DNA of 40,460 bases from NCBI GenBank assembly GCA_029062045.1, contig JAIDQV010000073.1, forward strand, positions 1 through 40,460, read 5' to 3'. The position numbers were made by a program, and so were the translations under genes. Below the pieces are notes generated by a model. That model was not told where the DNA came from, did no database searches, and worked only from the letters and a program-made list of their open reading frames with translations. Source of the DNA: Clostridia bacterium. Its GTDB lineage: Bacteria > Bacillota > Clostridia > Christensenellales > Borkfalkiaceae. Every line of letters begins with the position of its first letter. Position 1 is the first letter of the stretch. Of the stretch, positions 8,734 through 16,811 are shown piece by piece.

Positions 8734-10335
8734 TTACTTTTTATTTCTGTAAATTACCGCGTGCTTGATAAATTCCCTAAACACGGGGTGCGCGCTTTGG
8801 GGGCGGGACTTGAATTCGGGGTGGAACTGCACGCCGATATAGAAGTCGTTCGCGGGGATTTCAACCGCTTCCACCAAACTTCCGTCGGGCGAAGTGCCCG
8901 CAATGACCATACCCGCCTTTTCTATCTCTTCGCGGAAATCGTTGTTAAACTCGTATCTGTGGCGGTGGCGTTCGGAAACCTCTTCAACGCCGTACGCCTT
9001 CTTCATAATCTTGCCAAGCACCTTGCAAGGGTATGCGCCGAGCCTCATCGTTCCGCCCATCTTCACGCCGTGCTGGTCGGGCATTAAATCGATAACGCAG
9101 TGCTGTGACTGGGGGTCGAACTCGGACGAGTTCGCGTCCTTGTATCCCAAAACGTTTCTTGCATACTCGATAACCGCAGTCTGCATACCAAGACATATGC
9201 CGAGATACGGGATATTATTCTCACGCGCGTACTTTGCGGCAAGAATTTTCCCCTCTACCCCGCGGTTGCCGAAGCCTCCGGGAACCAATATACCGTCAAC
9301 GCCGCCTAAAAGTTTTTTGATATTGCTCTTTTCGAGCTCTTCGGTGTCTATCCAAGAAATTTCAACCTTCGCCGCGTTCTCGTAGCCTGCGTGCGCCAAC
9401 GCCTCGGCAACGGATAAATATGCGTCGTGAAGCTGTACGTATTTTCCGCAAAGCGCAATTTTAACGGTCTTATCGCGCGCCGCTATGCGGTGCAACATTT
9501 TATTCCATTCGGTTAAATCTATTACGCGCGGGTCAAGTTTGAGCCGCTTGCAAACTATTTCCGAAAAATGACTTTCTTCGAGCATCGTGGGGCACTCGTA
9601 CAGAACGGGAAGGGTCATATTCTCGATACAGCATTCGGGTTCCACGTTGCAGAACATCGCGATTTTCGCCTTCACGTCTTCTGGCATAGGGCTGTCCACG
9701 CGGGTGATAATAATATCGGGGTTGATACCCATACCCTGCAACTCTTTTACCGAGTGTTGCGTAGGCTTGGATTTAAACTCTTCCGAGCCCGAAATATAAG
9801 GCACGAGCGTTACGTGAATGAAACAGCAGTTATCCCTGCCGACTTCCCTTGCAACTTGACGGATAGCCTCAATAAAGGGCTGACTTTCTATATCGCCGAT
9901 AGTTCCGCCTATTTCGGTAATAACGACGTCCGCGGAAGTAGTTTTTCCTACGTTGTATATAAAGGTTTTAATTTCGTTGGTAACGTGCGGGATAACCTGC
10001 ACGGTCTGACCAAGGTATTCGCCGTTACGTTCTTTATTCAAAACGTTCCAGTAAACTTTACCCGTGGTAAGATTGGAATACTTATTTAAATTTTCGTCGA
10101 TGAACCTTTCGTAATGTCCCAAATCCAGGTCGGTTTCGGCGCCGTCGTCGGTTACGAAAACTTCCCCGTGCTGATAGGGGCTCATCGTGCCGGGGTCTAT
10201 GTTGATATAGGGGTCGAGCTTCTGGGAAGCAACTTTATACCCCCTGCACTTCAAAAGCCTTCCGAGCGACGCGGCTGTTATGCCCTTGCCCAAACCTGAA
10301 ACAACACCGCCCGTAACGAAAATGTACTTTGTCAT
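8734..10335 (-). CDS. pyrG: CTP synthase (glutamine hydrolysing)
   Basis: PyrG aminates UTP to CTP using ATP and glutamine. The synthase half begins [17 protein letters not shown], with the P-loop, and contains the [11 protein letters not shown] segment. The C-terminal class I glutaminase domain shows [10 protein letters not shown], the nucleophile Cys in YLGICLGMQ, and the His/Glu pair in QFHPEF. The ATG at 10335 is chosen because the family begins with [14 protein letters not shown] two codons upstream (10341) is also possible and sits at better distance (5 nt) from GAGG than the ATG (11 nt). The protein is 533 residues from the ATG, the usual length. No G-run occurs at the predicted transcript start, so the GGG-reiteration attenuation known from Bacillus pyrG is not apparent. 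Confidence 0.96.
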   Translation of the reverse strand: MTKYIFVTGGVVSGLGKGITAASLGRLLKCRGYKVASQKLDPYINIDPGTMSPYQHGEVFVTDDGAETDLDLGHYERFIDENLNKYSNLTTGKVYWNVLNKERNGEYLGQTVQVIPHVTNEIKTFIYNVGKTTSADVVITEIGGTIGDIESQPFIEAIRQVAREVGRDNCCFIHVTLVPYISGSEEFKSKPTQHSVKELQGMGINPDIIITRVDSPMPEDVKAKIAMFCNVEPECCIENMTLPVLYECPTMLEESHFSEIVCKRLKLDPRVIDLTEWNKMLHRIAARDKTVKIALCGKYVQLHDAYLSVAEALAHAGYENAAKVEISWIDTEELEKSNIKKLLGGVDGILVPGGFGNRGVEGKILAAKYARENNIPYLGICLGMQTAVIEYARNVLGYKDANSSEFDPQSQHCVIDLMPDQHGVKMGGTMRLGAYPCKVLGKIMKKAYGVEEVSERHRHRYEFNNDFREEIEKAGMVIAGTSPDGSLVEAVEIPANDFYIGVQFHPEFKSRPQSAHPVFREFIKHAVIYRNKK

Positions 10336-10367
10336 CCGCAAAAATTCCTCAAACTATAATCTAATTT

Positions 10368-10396
10368 ATTGTACCATAACCCCGCACCAAAAGCAA
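10368..10396 (-). promoter_or_regulatory. Promoter of pyrG-dapL-malQ
   Basis: On the minus strand TTGCTT (10396-10391), a 17-nt spacer and TACAAT (10373-10368) lie in the short gap after dapF. The leader would be about 25 nt and includes GAGG. There is no terminator between dapF and pyrG, so read-through from dapF is also likely. Confidence 0.65.
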
Positions 10397-10412
10397 GGGC
10401 TGGGGGATAAAT

Positions 10413-11246
10413 TTATAAATCTATTTCGCCCGTAAACACAAGGGTTGCGCCGCCCGTCATATACACGGTTTCATCGGTGTAAAGAATTTTCAGCTTCCCC
10501 CCTAAAAGGTGAACGGTTATTTCCTCGCCCTTGCCGCAAAATCCGTTTAAAACGGATGCAACAGCCGAGGCGCATGCGCCCGTTCCGCAGGCAAGCGTTT
10601 CGCCGCTTCCCCTTTCCCACACGCGCATTTTAATCTCGTTTTTGCCAACCACCTTCACAAACTCGGTGTTTACCCTTTCGGGGAAAGCGGGGTTATATTC
10701 AAACTTTTTACCTATCTTTTCAATGTCTATATCGTCGGGGTCCTTGAACACCACACAGTGCGGGTTGCCCATAGATACAAGAGTAACCTTGTATTCCTCG
10801 CCGTCCACGGTCAAAGGCGCGCCAACTACGCTTGCGCCCTCGAAGGTTGAAGGGATTTTCTTTCCGTCCAAAATAGCCGCGCCCATATCCACTTTGGCGC
10901 TTGCAACTTTGCCCTCTTTATCGAGGGTAAATTCCAGCGTTTTTATGCCCGAAAGAGTTTCTATGCGGCAAATGTTTCCCTTGACGTAGCCCAAATCGTG
11001 CGCAAGTTTACCCACGCATCTTACGCCGTTGCCGCACATCTTGCCTTCCGAGCCGTCCGCATTGAACATTCTCATTTTGCAGTCCGCTATCTTCGATGGA
11101 CAAAGAAGAATTATCCCGTCCCCGCCTATTCCGAAGTGCCTGTCGGAGAGCTTAATTGCAACCTCTTCGGGGTTTTTCAGCTCTTTTTGCATACAGTCGA
11201 AATAAATATAGTCGTTGCCGATACCGTGCATCTTGTAAAATTTCAT
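10413..11246 (-). CDS. dapF: Diaminopimelate epimerase
   Basis: DapF interconverts LL- and meso-diaminopimelate without a cofactor, supplying the cross-linking residue of peptidoglycan and the lysine precursor. The 277-residue protein has both catalytic cysteines: Cys71 in KMCGNGVRC and Cys220 in ETLACGTGACAS. It also has the N-terminal KMHGIGNDY motif and GGDGIILL. The start is fixed by the family N-terminus (MxFxKMHGxGNDY). No Shine-Dalgarno precedes it. A consensus promoter places the transcription start on the ATG itself, so the message is probably leaderless. It is followed by pyrG and dapL, so the two last DAP steps share a locus. Confidence 0.96.
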   Translation of the reverse strand: MKFYKMHGIGNDYIYFDCMQKELKNPEEVAIKLSDRHFGIGGDGIILLCPSKIADCKMRMFNADGSEGKMCGNGVRCVGKLAHDLGYVKGNICRIETLSGIKTLEFTLDKEGKVASAKVDMGAAILDGKKIPSTFEGASVVGAPLTVDGEEYKVTLVSMGNPHCVVFKDPDDIDIEKIGKKFEYNPAFPERVNTEFVKVVGKNEIKMRVWERGSGETLACGTGACASAVASVLNGFCGKGEEITVHLLGGKLKILYTDETVYMTGGATLVFTGEIDL

Positions 11247-11252
11247 AATTAA

Positions 11253-11281
11253 ATTATACTATCATTTGCACACGGGTGCAA
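11253..11281 (-). promoter_or_regulatory. Promoter of dapF (leaderless geometry)
   Basis: On the minus strand TTGCAC (11281-11276), a 17-nt spacer and a perfect TATAAT (11258-11253) are followed after only 6 nt by the dapF ATG. The expected start of transcription coincides with the A of the start codon. Confidence 0.75.
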
Positions 11282-11299
11282 CAAAAATTCAAATTAAAG

Positions 11300-11328
11300 T
11301 TGACAAAACGCGCATTTAGCCGCAAAAT
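11300..11328 (+). promoter_or_regulatory. Probable promoter of the sigma factor operon
   Basis: A perfect TTGACA (11300-11305), a 17-nt spacer and CAAAAT (11323-11328) lie 30 nt upstream of the GTG start. The block 11298-11327 matches 29704-29733, upstream of the tandem-HTH regulator, at 26 of 30 positions, so the two genes may share a promoter class or a binding protein. Confidence 0.6.
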
Positions 11329-11357
11329 AGAAGAAAAAATGTTAAAGGAGCAAAGGC

Positions 11358-11900
11358 GTGCCCGATAAACAAAGCGAACAACTTAATAGGCTTTTATCGG
11401 GCTTAGCTATGGGCGAGAGCGACTATCTTGACGGCATTTATTTGTTTATCGGCAAGCGGATGTTTGCCGTTGCCCGAAGTTTGGTCGGGCGGGACGACGC
11501 CGAAGACGTCGTGCACGACAGTTTAATTAAAATTGCCCGTTTTGCGCATAAATACAGGCAGGATGACAATCCCGCAGGCTGGATACTTAAAATTGTGCAT
11601 AACACCGCGCTTGACCTAATCAAAAGGAAAAAGGCGCACCCCGCCGCCTCTACGGAAGAGTTTTTCTCGATTGCCTCCTCCGACTATTCGCCCGACAAGC
11701 GCGACGACGCGATAATGCTTGAACAGGCGATGAAGAAACTAGCCCCTGACGAGATGCGGGCAATATACTTAAAATATTTTATCGATATGACCGTACGCGA
11801 GGTTGCCTCTGAAATGAAAATAAGCAAATCCGCGGCGGACAGGCTGATACAAAAAGCCGAGCAAAATTTAAAAATCGCCCTTTCGGCGGGACGGAATTAA
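11358..11900 (+). CDS. ECF-like sigma-70 family RNA polymerase sigma factor
   Basis: This is a 180-residue two-domain sigma factor. Region 2 spans roughly residues 30-92, with DDAEDVVHDSLIKIARF, the helix that contacts core polymerase and the -10 element. Region 4 spans about 115-172, with VREVASEMKISKSAADRLIQKA as the helix-turn-helix for the -35 element. The start is GTG at 11358, preceded by AAAGGAG at ideal distance. It is the first gene of a three-gene unit with a membrane protein in anti-sigma position and a VWA lipoprotein, so it probably answers an envelope signal. Its regulon cannot be read from this window. Confidence 0.9.
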   Translation: MPDKQSEQLNRLLSGLAMGESDYLDGIYLFIGKRMFAVARSLVGRDDAEDVVHDSLIKIARFAHKYRQDDNPAGWILKIVHNTALDLIKRKKAHPAASTEEFFSIASSDYSPDKRDDAIMLEQAMKKLAPDEMRAIYLKYFIDMTVREVASEMKISKSAADRLIQKAEQNLKIALSAGRN

Positions 11901-11923
11901 AAGTAAAATCGTTGTAATAAAGA

Positions 11924-12619
11924 ATGAAAGACATACGGCTTGAAGAACAATTTAAGGGATATTTCGAGGGTGTAGACATCCCCGAGCTTCCCAACGGTAT
12001 AGTTGCCGACGCTAAAAAGTCGGCAAAAAAGCGCGACACAAGGTTGCCGAGGTTTGCAAAAATTGCCTCGATAGCAGCCTCCTTCGTGCTGGTCTTTGCC
12101 GTTGCCGCCGTTCTTATCGCGCGGACGGATTTTTCCGCAATGCTTCCCGACGAAGGTGCTTCAAGCACTCCGCCCACCGTCTCCACCTACGACGCGTCCT
12201 CACTCAGATTTGACGACGAAAACGCCTATACCCTGTCCAAGGTCGATAAAAACTTGAAGTTTATCGAAAACCTTGCCTACAAGCCCAACGCCGAAGTTAC
12301 AACAGTAGTTACCTCCCACTTCGCCGATGAAGAAAGGGCGTTCACCTACGCGGAAGCAACTCTTATTTCGGGCGCAAGGTACGATACGCAAATATTCGTA
12401 GAGTATTCGGAATTGACCTTCGAGCCTTTAAAAACCTACGCTGACGGCAAAACGGGCACTTACCGCGGAATTAAATACCGCTTAACAAAAGAAATTTCCG
12501 AAGAAACGGGCGAACCCGTAAACAAACTTTTCGTTGAAAGGGACGGGGTAAAATATTACTTCAACGTGCAGTCTTCGGACGAAAATTCCTATATAAAGTG
12601 CCTTGAACTTTTGCTGTAA
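11924..12619 (+). CDS. Single-pass membrane protein, putative anti-sigma factor
   Basis: This 231-residue protein starts 23 nt after the sigma factor. A basic cytoplasmic N-terminus of about 45 residues (acidic first half, then a KKSAKKRDTR patch) precedes one transmembrane helix (about 46-67, IASIAASFVLVFAVAAVLI). An extracytoplasmic domain of about 160 residues follows. I see no HxxxCxxC zinc anti-sigma motif. The anti-sigma role is inferred from the pairing with the sigma gene and the N-in, single-TM topology. The outer domain resembles nothing I can name. The ribosome binding site is weak. Confidence 0.6.
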   Translation: MKDIRLEEQFKGYFEGVDIPELPNGIVADAKKSAKKRDTRLPRFAKIASIAASFVLVFAVAAVLIARTDFSAMLPDEGASSTPPTVSTYDASSLRFDDENAYTLSKVDKNLKFIENLAYKPNAEVTTVVTSHFADEERAFTYAEATLISGARYDTQIFVEYSELTFEPLKTYADGKTGTYRGIKYRLTKEISEETGEPVNKLFVERDGVKYYFNVQSSDENSYIKCLELLL

Positions 12620-12698
12620 AATTAATTTTTTGAAATTGCGGGACAAATTGCAAAATTGTTTCGTTGTAATTGCAGAATAACCGAACGAGGTAAACAAA

Positions 12699-14234
12699 AT
12701 GAAAAAGAAGTTTGCGTTGACATCAGTAGCTTTAATAGGCGCGGCGTGCATAGGCTTTTGCGCATGCAGTGCAAGCAACGAAGGTTGGTCCGGCGACAAC
12801 GGTTGGTCCGGCGAGATTGCTTCCCCCGACGCCGTTGCACCGGGCAACAACTACGACTATAATCCCGTAATAGAAACGGATTTCAAGACGACGAAGGATG
12901 AAGCCTCTTCCTACTTCTCGCTTGACAGAAACACGGCGACCTATTCGCTTGTAAGACGGCAAATTACTAATAACAGAACGGTTGCGGCCGACAGCGTGCG
13001 TATAGAAGAAATGATAAACTACTTCGGTTACGATTTCACCGCGCCCACGGATAAAGCGGTTGCCGTTTCTTCCTACCTTGCACCCTGCCCGTGGAACGAA
13101 GAAAATATGCTTATGCTTGCGGGCGTAAAAACTTCGGAATACAACGTTGACAGCGACGCCTGCAACTACGTCTTCCTCATCGACGTATCGGGTTCGATGA
13201 ACGGCAAGGACAGAATAGGGCTTGCAAAGTACGGCATAAATAAACTTGTGGATAATTTGGACGACAACTCGACAGTATCCCTCGTAACTTACGCAAGCGG
13301 GGTTAAAACCCATTTAGCCGGCGTCGGATGCACCGCAAAGGGCAAAACCGATATAAAAAGCACCGTAGACGGTTTGATAGCGCGCGGTGCTACAAACGGC
13401 GGCGACGGACTTAAACGGGCTTACGACTTAGCTGAAAAGAACTTTATCCAGAACGGCAACAACCGCGTAATACTTATTTCCGACGGCGACTTTAACGTAG
13501 GCATGACTTCGCAGAACAGTCTTAAAGAGTTAATACAGGACAAAGCCGAAAGCGGGGTTTACCTCTCGGTTTTGGGCGTTGGTTTAGGCAACACCCGCGA
13601 CAGCATTTTGGAAACGCTTGCAACCTGCGGAAACGGCAACTACGCATACCTTGACAACGAGTTGGAAGCCGAAAAGGTTTTGGTACACGAGCTTAACGGC
13701 ACTTTAAAGACGGTTGCAAAGGACGCGAAAGCGGGCGTAACCTTCGACGCCGACAAAGTTGAAAAATACAGGCTTATAGGCTACGATACAAAGATAATTT
13801 CCGAAGACGACTTCAATAACGAACATACGGACGCGGGCGAAATAGGCAGTAATTTATGCGTTGCGGCTTTATACGAAATTAAACTTGCCGACTTCACTTT
13901 GCCCGAATCGGAAGACGCAGACGCTAAACTTGCGGATATAGAAATCCGTTATAAAGACGTGCGCACCGCCAAGGAAACAAACGAAAGTGTAAAAAGCGAA
14001 GTTTACCTTGTAGCCTCTTCCGCCGACAACGACGATTTCAAATTTATAACCTGCGTTGCAGAGTTCGGTCTGATTTTGCGCCAGTCGAAGTACAAGGGCA
14101 CAGCTTCCTTCGACAGCGTTTTGGATAGGCTAGAAAGTTTATCTGGCTACACCTCCTCCGACCCTTTAAAGCAAGAGTTTGTAACCCTCGTCGGCAAAGC
14201 CTCGGAAAACCCCGACTACTCACCCTCAAAATAA
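12699..14234 (+). CDS. YfbK-type von Willebrand factor A domain lipoprotein
   Basis: The 511-residue protein has a signal peptide ending near FCAC, with Cys23 the likely lipidated residue. An Asn/Gly/Ser linker with a small tandem duplication follows (GWSGDN twice). A conserved N-terminal region (EEMINYFGYDF ... LAPCPWNEEN) is typical of the YfbK family. The VWA domain (about 155-335) has an intact MIDAS motif, DVSGSMNG with Asp162, Ser164 and Ser166, plus DGDFNVGMT. A C-terminal DUF3520-like part ends the protein. VWA/MIDAS proteins bind partner proteins through a divalent metal; the partner here is unknown. The operon with sigma and anti-sigma genes suggests it is either a sensor component or an autoregulated output. 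The ATG has GAGG about 9 nt upstream. Confidence 0.85.
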   Translation: MKKKFALTSVALIGAACIGFCACSASNEGWSGDNGWSGEIASPDAVAPGNNYDYNPVIETDFKTTKDEASSYFSLDRNTATYSLVRRQITNNRTVAADSVRIEEMINYFGYDFTAPTDKAVAVSSYLAPCPWNEENMLMLAGVKTSEYNVDSDACNYVFLIDVSGSMNGKDRIGLAKYGINKLVDNLDDNSTVSLVTYASGVKTHLAGVGCTAKGKTDIKSTVDGLIARGATNGGDGLKRAYDLAEKNFIQNGNNRVILISDGDFNVGMTSQNSLKELIQDKAESGVYLSVLGVGLGNTRDSILETLATCGNGNYAYLDNELEAEKVLVHELNGTLKTVAKDAKAGVTFDADKVEKYRLIGYDTKIISEDDFNNEHTDAGEIGSNLCVAALYEIKLADFTLPESEDADAKLADIEIRYKDVRTAKETNESVKSEVYLVASSADNDDFKFITCVAEFGLILRQSKYKGTASFDSVLDRLESLSGYTSSDPLKQEFVTLVGKASENPDYSPSK

Positions 14235-14238
14235 AATA

Positions 14239-14270
14239 AGCCCGCGGGTACAACCCGCGGGCTATTTTTT
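14239..14270. terminator. Bidirectional intrinsic terminator between the VWA gene and purA
   Basis: A hairpin with 11-bp arms (AGCCCGCGGGT and its complement) around an ACA loop is followed by TTTTTT on the plus strand. The A-rich left side offers a weaker tail for purA on the minus strand. Confidence 0.9.
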
Positions 14271-14276
14271 ATTGAA

Positions 14277-15560
14277 TTATTTATCCATATCGATACACGC
14301 TTCTCTTTCAGCGCCTACCGAAACGTACTTTATCTTGCACTCGCAAAGTTTTTCCAAAAGATGAATGTAGTCAAGCGCCTCTTTTGGTAAATCCTCTTTC
14401 TTCCTGCACTTAGTCAAATCGCAGTTCCAACCCTTTACCTTTTCAAACACAGGCTTGCACTCGTCAAGTACGTCGGTGAACGGGAACTCATCAATGACCT
14501 TGCCGTTCAAAAGATAGTGCGTGCAAATTTCTATTTCTTCGTATCCGTCCAACACGTCCAGCTTAGTAAGCGCGATTTCGTCCGCGCCCTGGCAGCGTAT
14601 GCCGTAGCGGGAAGCCACCACGTCGAAAGGCCCTACCCTTCTGGGCCTGCCCGTCGCCGCGCCGTACTCTCCGCCAAGCTCTCTTAATTTTTCCGCCTTT
14701 TCGCCGAAGTATTCGCAGGTGAAAGGTCCTGCGCCCACACAGCTTGAATAAGCCTTCATAATGCCGATAGAGTTGTTAAGTTTCAAGTTGGGCACGCCCG
14801 CGCCGATAGGCGCATACGCCGCAATCGTCGACGATGACGAGGTATAGGGCACTATGCCGAAATCTATATCGCGCAGTGCGCCGAGCTGAGCTTCAAACAT
14901 AATGTTCTTGCCCTTCTTGTTGGCTTCGTTGAGATATATGCCCGTGTCGCAAACGTAGTCGGCAAGGGGCTTACCGTAAGTTTCAAAATACTCTATCATC
15001 TGGTCCACGGTGATAGGGTCAAAGCCGTAGGCTTTAATAGTCATATTCTTCCACGCAACGATGTCGGGCAAACGCTTGTACAAAAGTGCGCAATTTAAAA
15101 GCTCGCCCATTCTGAACGCCTTTTTCATATACTTGTCGGCGTAAACGGGTGCAATTCCTCGGCGGGTCGAGCCGTAGGGCTTGCCCGTAGCTTTGGTAAG
15201 CCTGTCCTCTTCCATTACGTCCTGCAAAACGTGGTAGGGCATTGTGATTATCGCCTTGTCGCTTATCTTCAAGTTCGCGGGGGAAATTTTTATGCCGCCC
15301 TCTCTCAGCTTTGCGATTTCACCGCACAGGTGCTTTATATCTATAACCATTCCGGGTCCGAGAACGTTCACAACCTCGTCCCTTAAAATACCCGACGGAA
15401 GAAGATTTAAAATAAATCTTCCCTTTTCGTTAATGACGGTATGTCCCGCATTGTTGCCGCCCTGATAACGGCAGACGATATCGAATTTTTCGGAAAGAAG
15501 GTCAACCATTCTTCCCTTTCCTTCGTCGCCCCAGTTAATTCCGCAGATACTAGTTAACAT
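14277..15560 (-). CDS. purA: Adenylosuccinate synthetase
   Basis: PurA joins IMP and aspartate with GTP to give adenylosuccinate, the committed step to AMP. The 427-residue protein carries the N-terminal GTP/IMP loop NWGDEGKG, the GGNNAGHTV segment, KPYGSTRRGIAPVYADK and the GRPRRVGPFD loop. These match the family in order and length. It is a single gene between two terminators. Its own strong promoter lies 35-63 bp upstream, with a leader of about 28 nt containing GAAGGTG as ribosome binding site. Confidence 0.97.
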   Translation of the reverse strand: MLTSICGINWGDEGKGRMVDLLSEKFDIVCRYQGGNNAGHTVINEKGRFILNLLPSGILRDEVVNVLGPGMVIDIKHLCGEIAKLREGGIKISPANLKISDKAIITMPYHVLQDVMEEDRLTKATGKPYGSTRRGIAPVYADKYMKKAFRMGELLNCALLYKRLPDIVAWKNMTIKAYGFDPITVDQMIEYFETYGKPLADYVCDTGIYLNEANKKGKNIMFEAQLGALRDIDFGIVPYTSSSSTIAAYAPIGAGVPNLKLNNSIGIMKAYSSCVGAGPFTCEYFGEKAEKLRELGGEYGAATGRPRRVGPFDVVASRYGIRCQGADEIALTKLDVLDGYEEIEICTHYLLNGKVIDEFPFTDVLDECKPVFEKVKGWNCDLTKCRKKEDLPKEALDYIHLLEKLCECKIKYVSVGAEREACIDMDK

Positions 15561-15594
15561 AATACATCACCTTCGGTTGTTTATTACGGTATAT

Positions 15595-15623
15595 ATTATA
15601 AAACAACCCGCCCGCATAGTCAA
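15595..15623 (-). promoter_or_regulatory. Promoter of purA
   Basis: On the minus strand TTGACT (15623-15618), a 17-nt spacer and a perfect TATAAT (15600-15595) are present. The -35 box begins immediately after the terminator of the upstream gene. Confidence 0.82.
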
Positions 15624-15653
15624 TAAAAACCGCCGAAGTTTATTCGGCGGTTT
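15624..15653 (-). terminator. Intrinsic terminator of the clc/S-4TM operon
   Basis: An 11-bp perfect stem (AAACCGCCGAA and its complement) has a 5-nt loop and a T-run on the minus strand. It is located directly after the S-4TM-like gene and abuts the purA -35 box. Confidence 0.88.
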
Positions 15654-15656
15654 AAA

Positions 15657-16811
15657 TTACTTTTTCTTGTTGGGTTTAACTTTTTCGGGTTTTTTCTTTT
15701 CGGGCTTTTGGGGCTTAGCCTTTGCGAGGGCGGCAGGCTTTTTAGCCGCAGGCTTTTGCGCGGGTTTGTTCGTCGCGCCCTTGCCAGATTCGGTTACAGC
15801 AAGCTGTTTTTGCGCCTTTTGAAGCCTCTTTCTCTTTTCAAGCCGCTTTAAAGTTTCCATATCTATTTCCTGCTGAACTATAAGCGACTTGCCCTTGGGC
15901 TGTGAAATTACGCCCTTTTGGATAAGCGATTTTTGTTTAAGCTCGACTATTGCCGAACGGAACCTCTCGGTTACGCCCGTCTGCAACACCTCTACGCCCT
16001 TTCTAAACATCGCTTTAAAGAAGTTGAATATAACGGGGCGGTTTCTGTACATTTCGTATTCGAGCTGCTGAACGTAATAGTTCATTCTCGCAAGCCTTTC
16101 GGTTGAAACGTCGCCGTCGGCAAAGAAGTTATCTATGTCCGCGCAGGTTTTTGTACAGTTGCGCATACATTCCTTTGCGCTGTTGCAGTCTTTAATTATG
16201 GGGCTTACCAAAGGATAGAACGCGATAATCAGCGCCAGATATTCCTTAGTTTCGGTTTTTAGGAAAATCATTCCCACAAACAGCGCGACAACGCCCATTA
16301 AAAAGAAGAAATATATGTAAAAAATTCGGCTTAACAGGTACTTGTTCGTAGCCGCGTTTATACGGCAAACGTACATATAGCTGTAATCGTCCGCAACGTC
16401 TGCGGGAACGTCTATTTTATACTTTTCCTCAACCTCTTGCGCCTTGGATAAACCTTTTCTTATTGCAAGCTCGTTCAAGTCGTTGGTCATTTCCCTGTCG
16501 TACTCTATTTTTGAAAACGGCGTACCGGTTACACCCGTTTCGTACAACTGCAAAGAATGTATTCCCACGTCCTTGTGCTTAGTTAAAAACGAAGTAACGC
16601 ACTCGGTAACTATTGACAGCGCGAAGGAAATTATCGAACATATAAGATTGTATTCGCTTTTGACCTGCGGAATAAACGACAGCACGACGGGGACTATCGC
16701 AAGGATATACAGAACGACTTTTATGGCTTTCAGTTCGCTGAAAATGCGGTTGGAAGCATAATGAAATTTTGCGTGCTTATTCTGGGCGCATCTTTCGTCA
16801 ACCTTGTTCAT
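15657..16811 (-). CDS. S-4TM-like putative pore-forming membrane protein with lysine-rich tail
   Basis: The 384-residue protein has a 2+2 transmembrane plan. Helices at about 31-48 and 56-75 are followed by a cytosolic segment of about 75 residues and helices at about 165-187 and 193-210. A C-terminal helical region then leads to a very basic Ala/Pro/Lys tail (about 330-384). The order of small motifs resembles S-4TM family effectors: an N-terminal Q-N...Y...LK helix, a Q-x-Y-E segment after helix 2, CRINAATNKYLLSRIFY before helix 3, and QQLEYEMYRNRP...F after helix 4. S-4TM proteins are predicted pore-formers in bacterial conflict systems. This assignment is by eye and the family is divergent. 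The start overlaps the end of the clc gene by 14 bp, so the two are co-transcribed. No nucleotide cyclase or other trigger gene is adjacent. Confidence 0.55.
   Translation of the reverse strand: MNKVDERCAQNKHAKFHYASNRIFSELKAIKVVLYILAIVPVVLSFIPQVKSEYNLICSIISFALSIVTECVTSFLTKHKDVGIHSLQLYETGVTGTPFSKIEYDREMTNDLNELAIRKGLSKAQEVEEKYKIDVPADVADDYSYMYVCRINAATNKYLLSRIFYIYFFFLMGVVALFVGMIFLKTETKEYLALIIAFYPLVSPIIKDCNSAKECMRNCTKTCADIDNFFADGDVSTERLARMNYYVQQLEYEMYRNRPVIFNFFKAMFRKGVEVLQTGVTERFRSAIVELKQKSLIQKGVISQPKGKSLIVQQEIDMETLKRLEKRKRLQKAQKQLAVTESGKGATNKPAQKPAAKKPAALAKAKPQKPEKKKPEKVKPNKKK

Noticed and set aside
10335-10341. TTG start of pyrG two codons upstream
   Set aside because: Its spacing to GAGG is slightly better, but the family N-terminus begins at the ATG. 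It remains possible.
12783-12818. 18-bp tandem duplication in the VWA gene
   Set aside because: It encodes GWSGDN/GWSGEI in a flexible post-lipobox linker; such linkers often duplicate and it explains nothing further.
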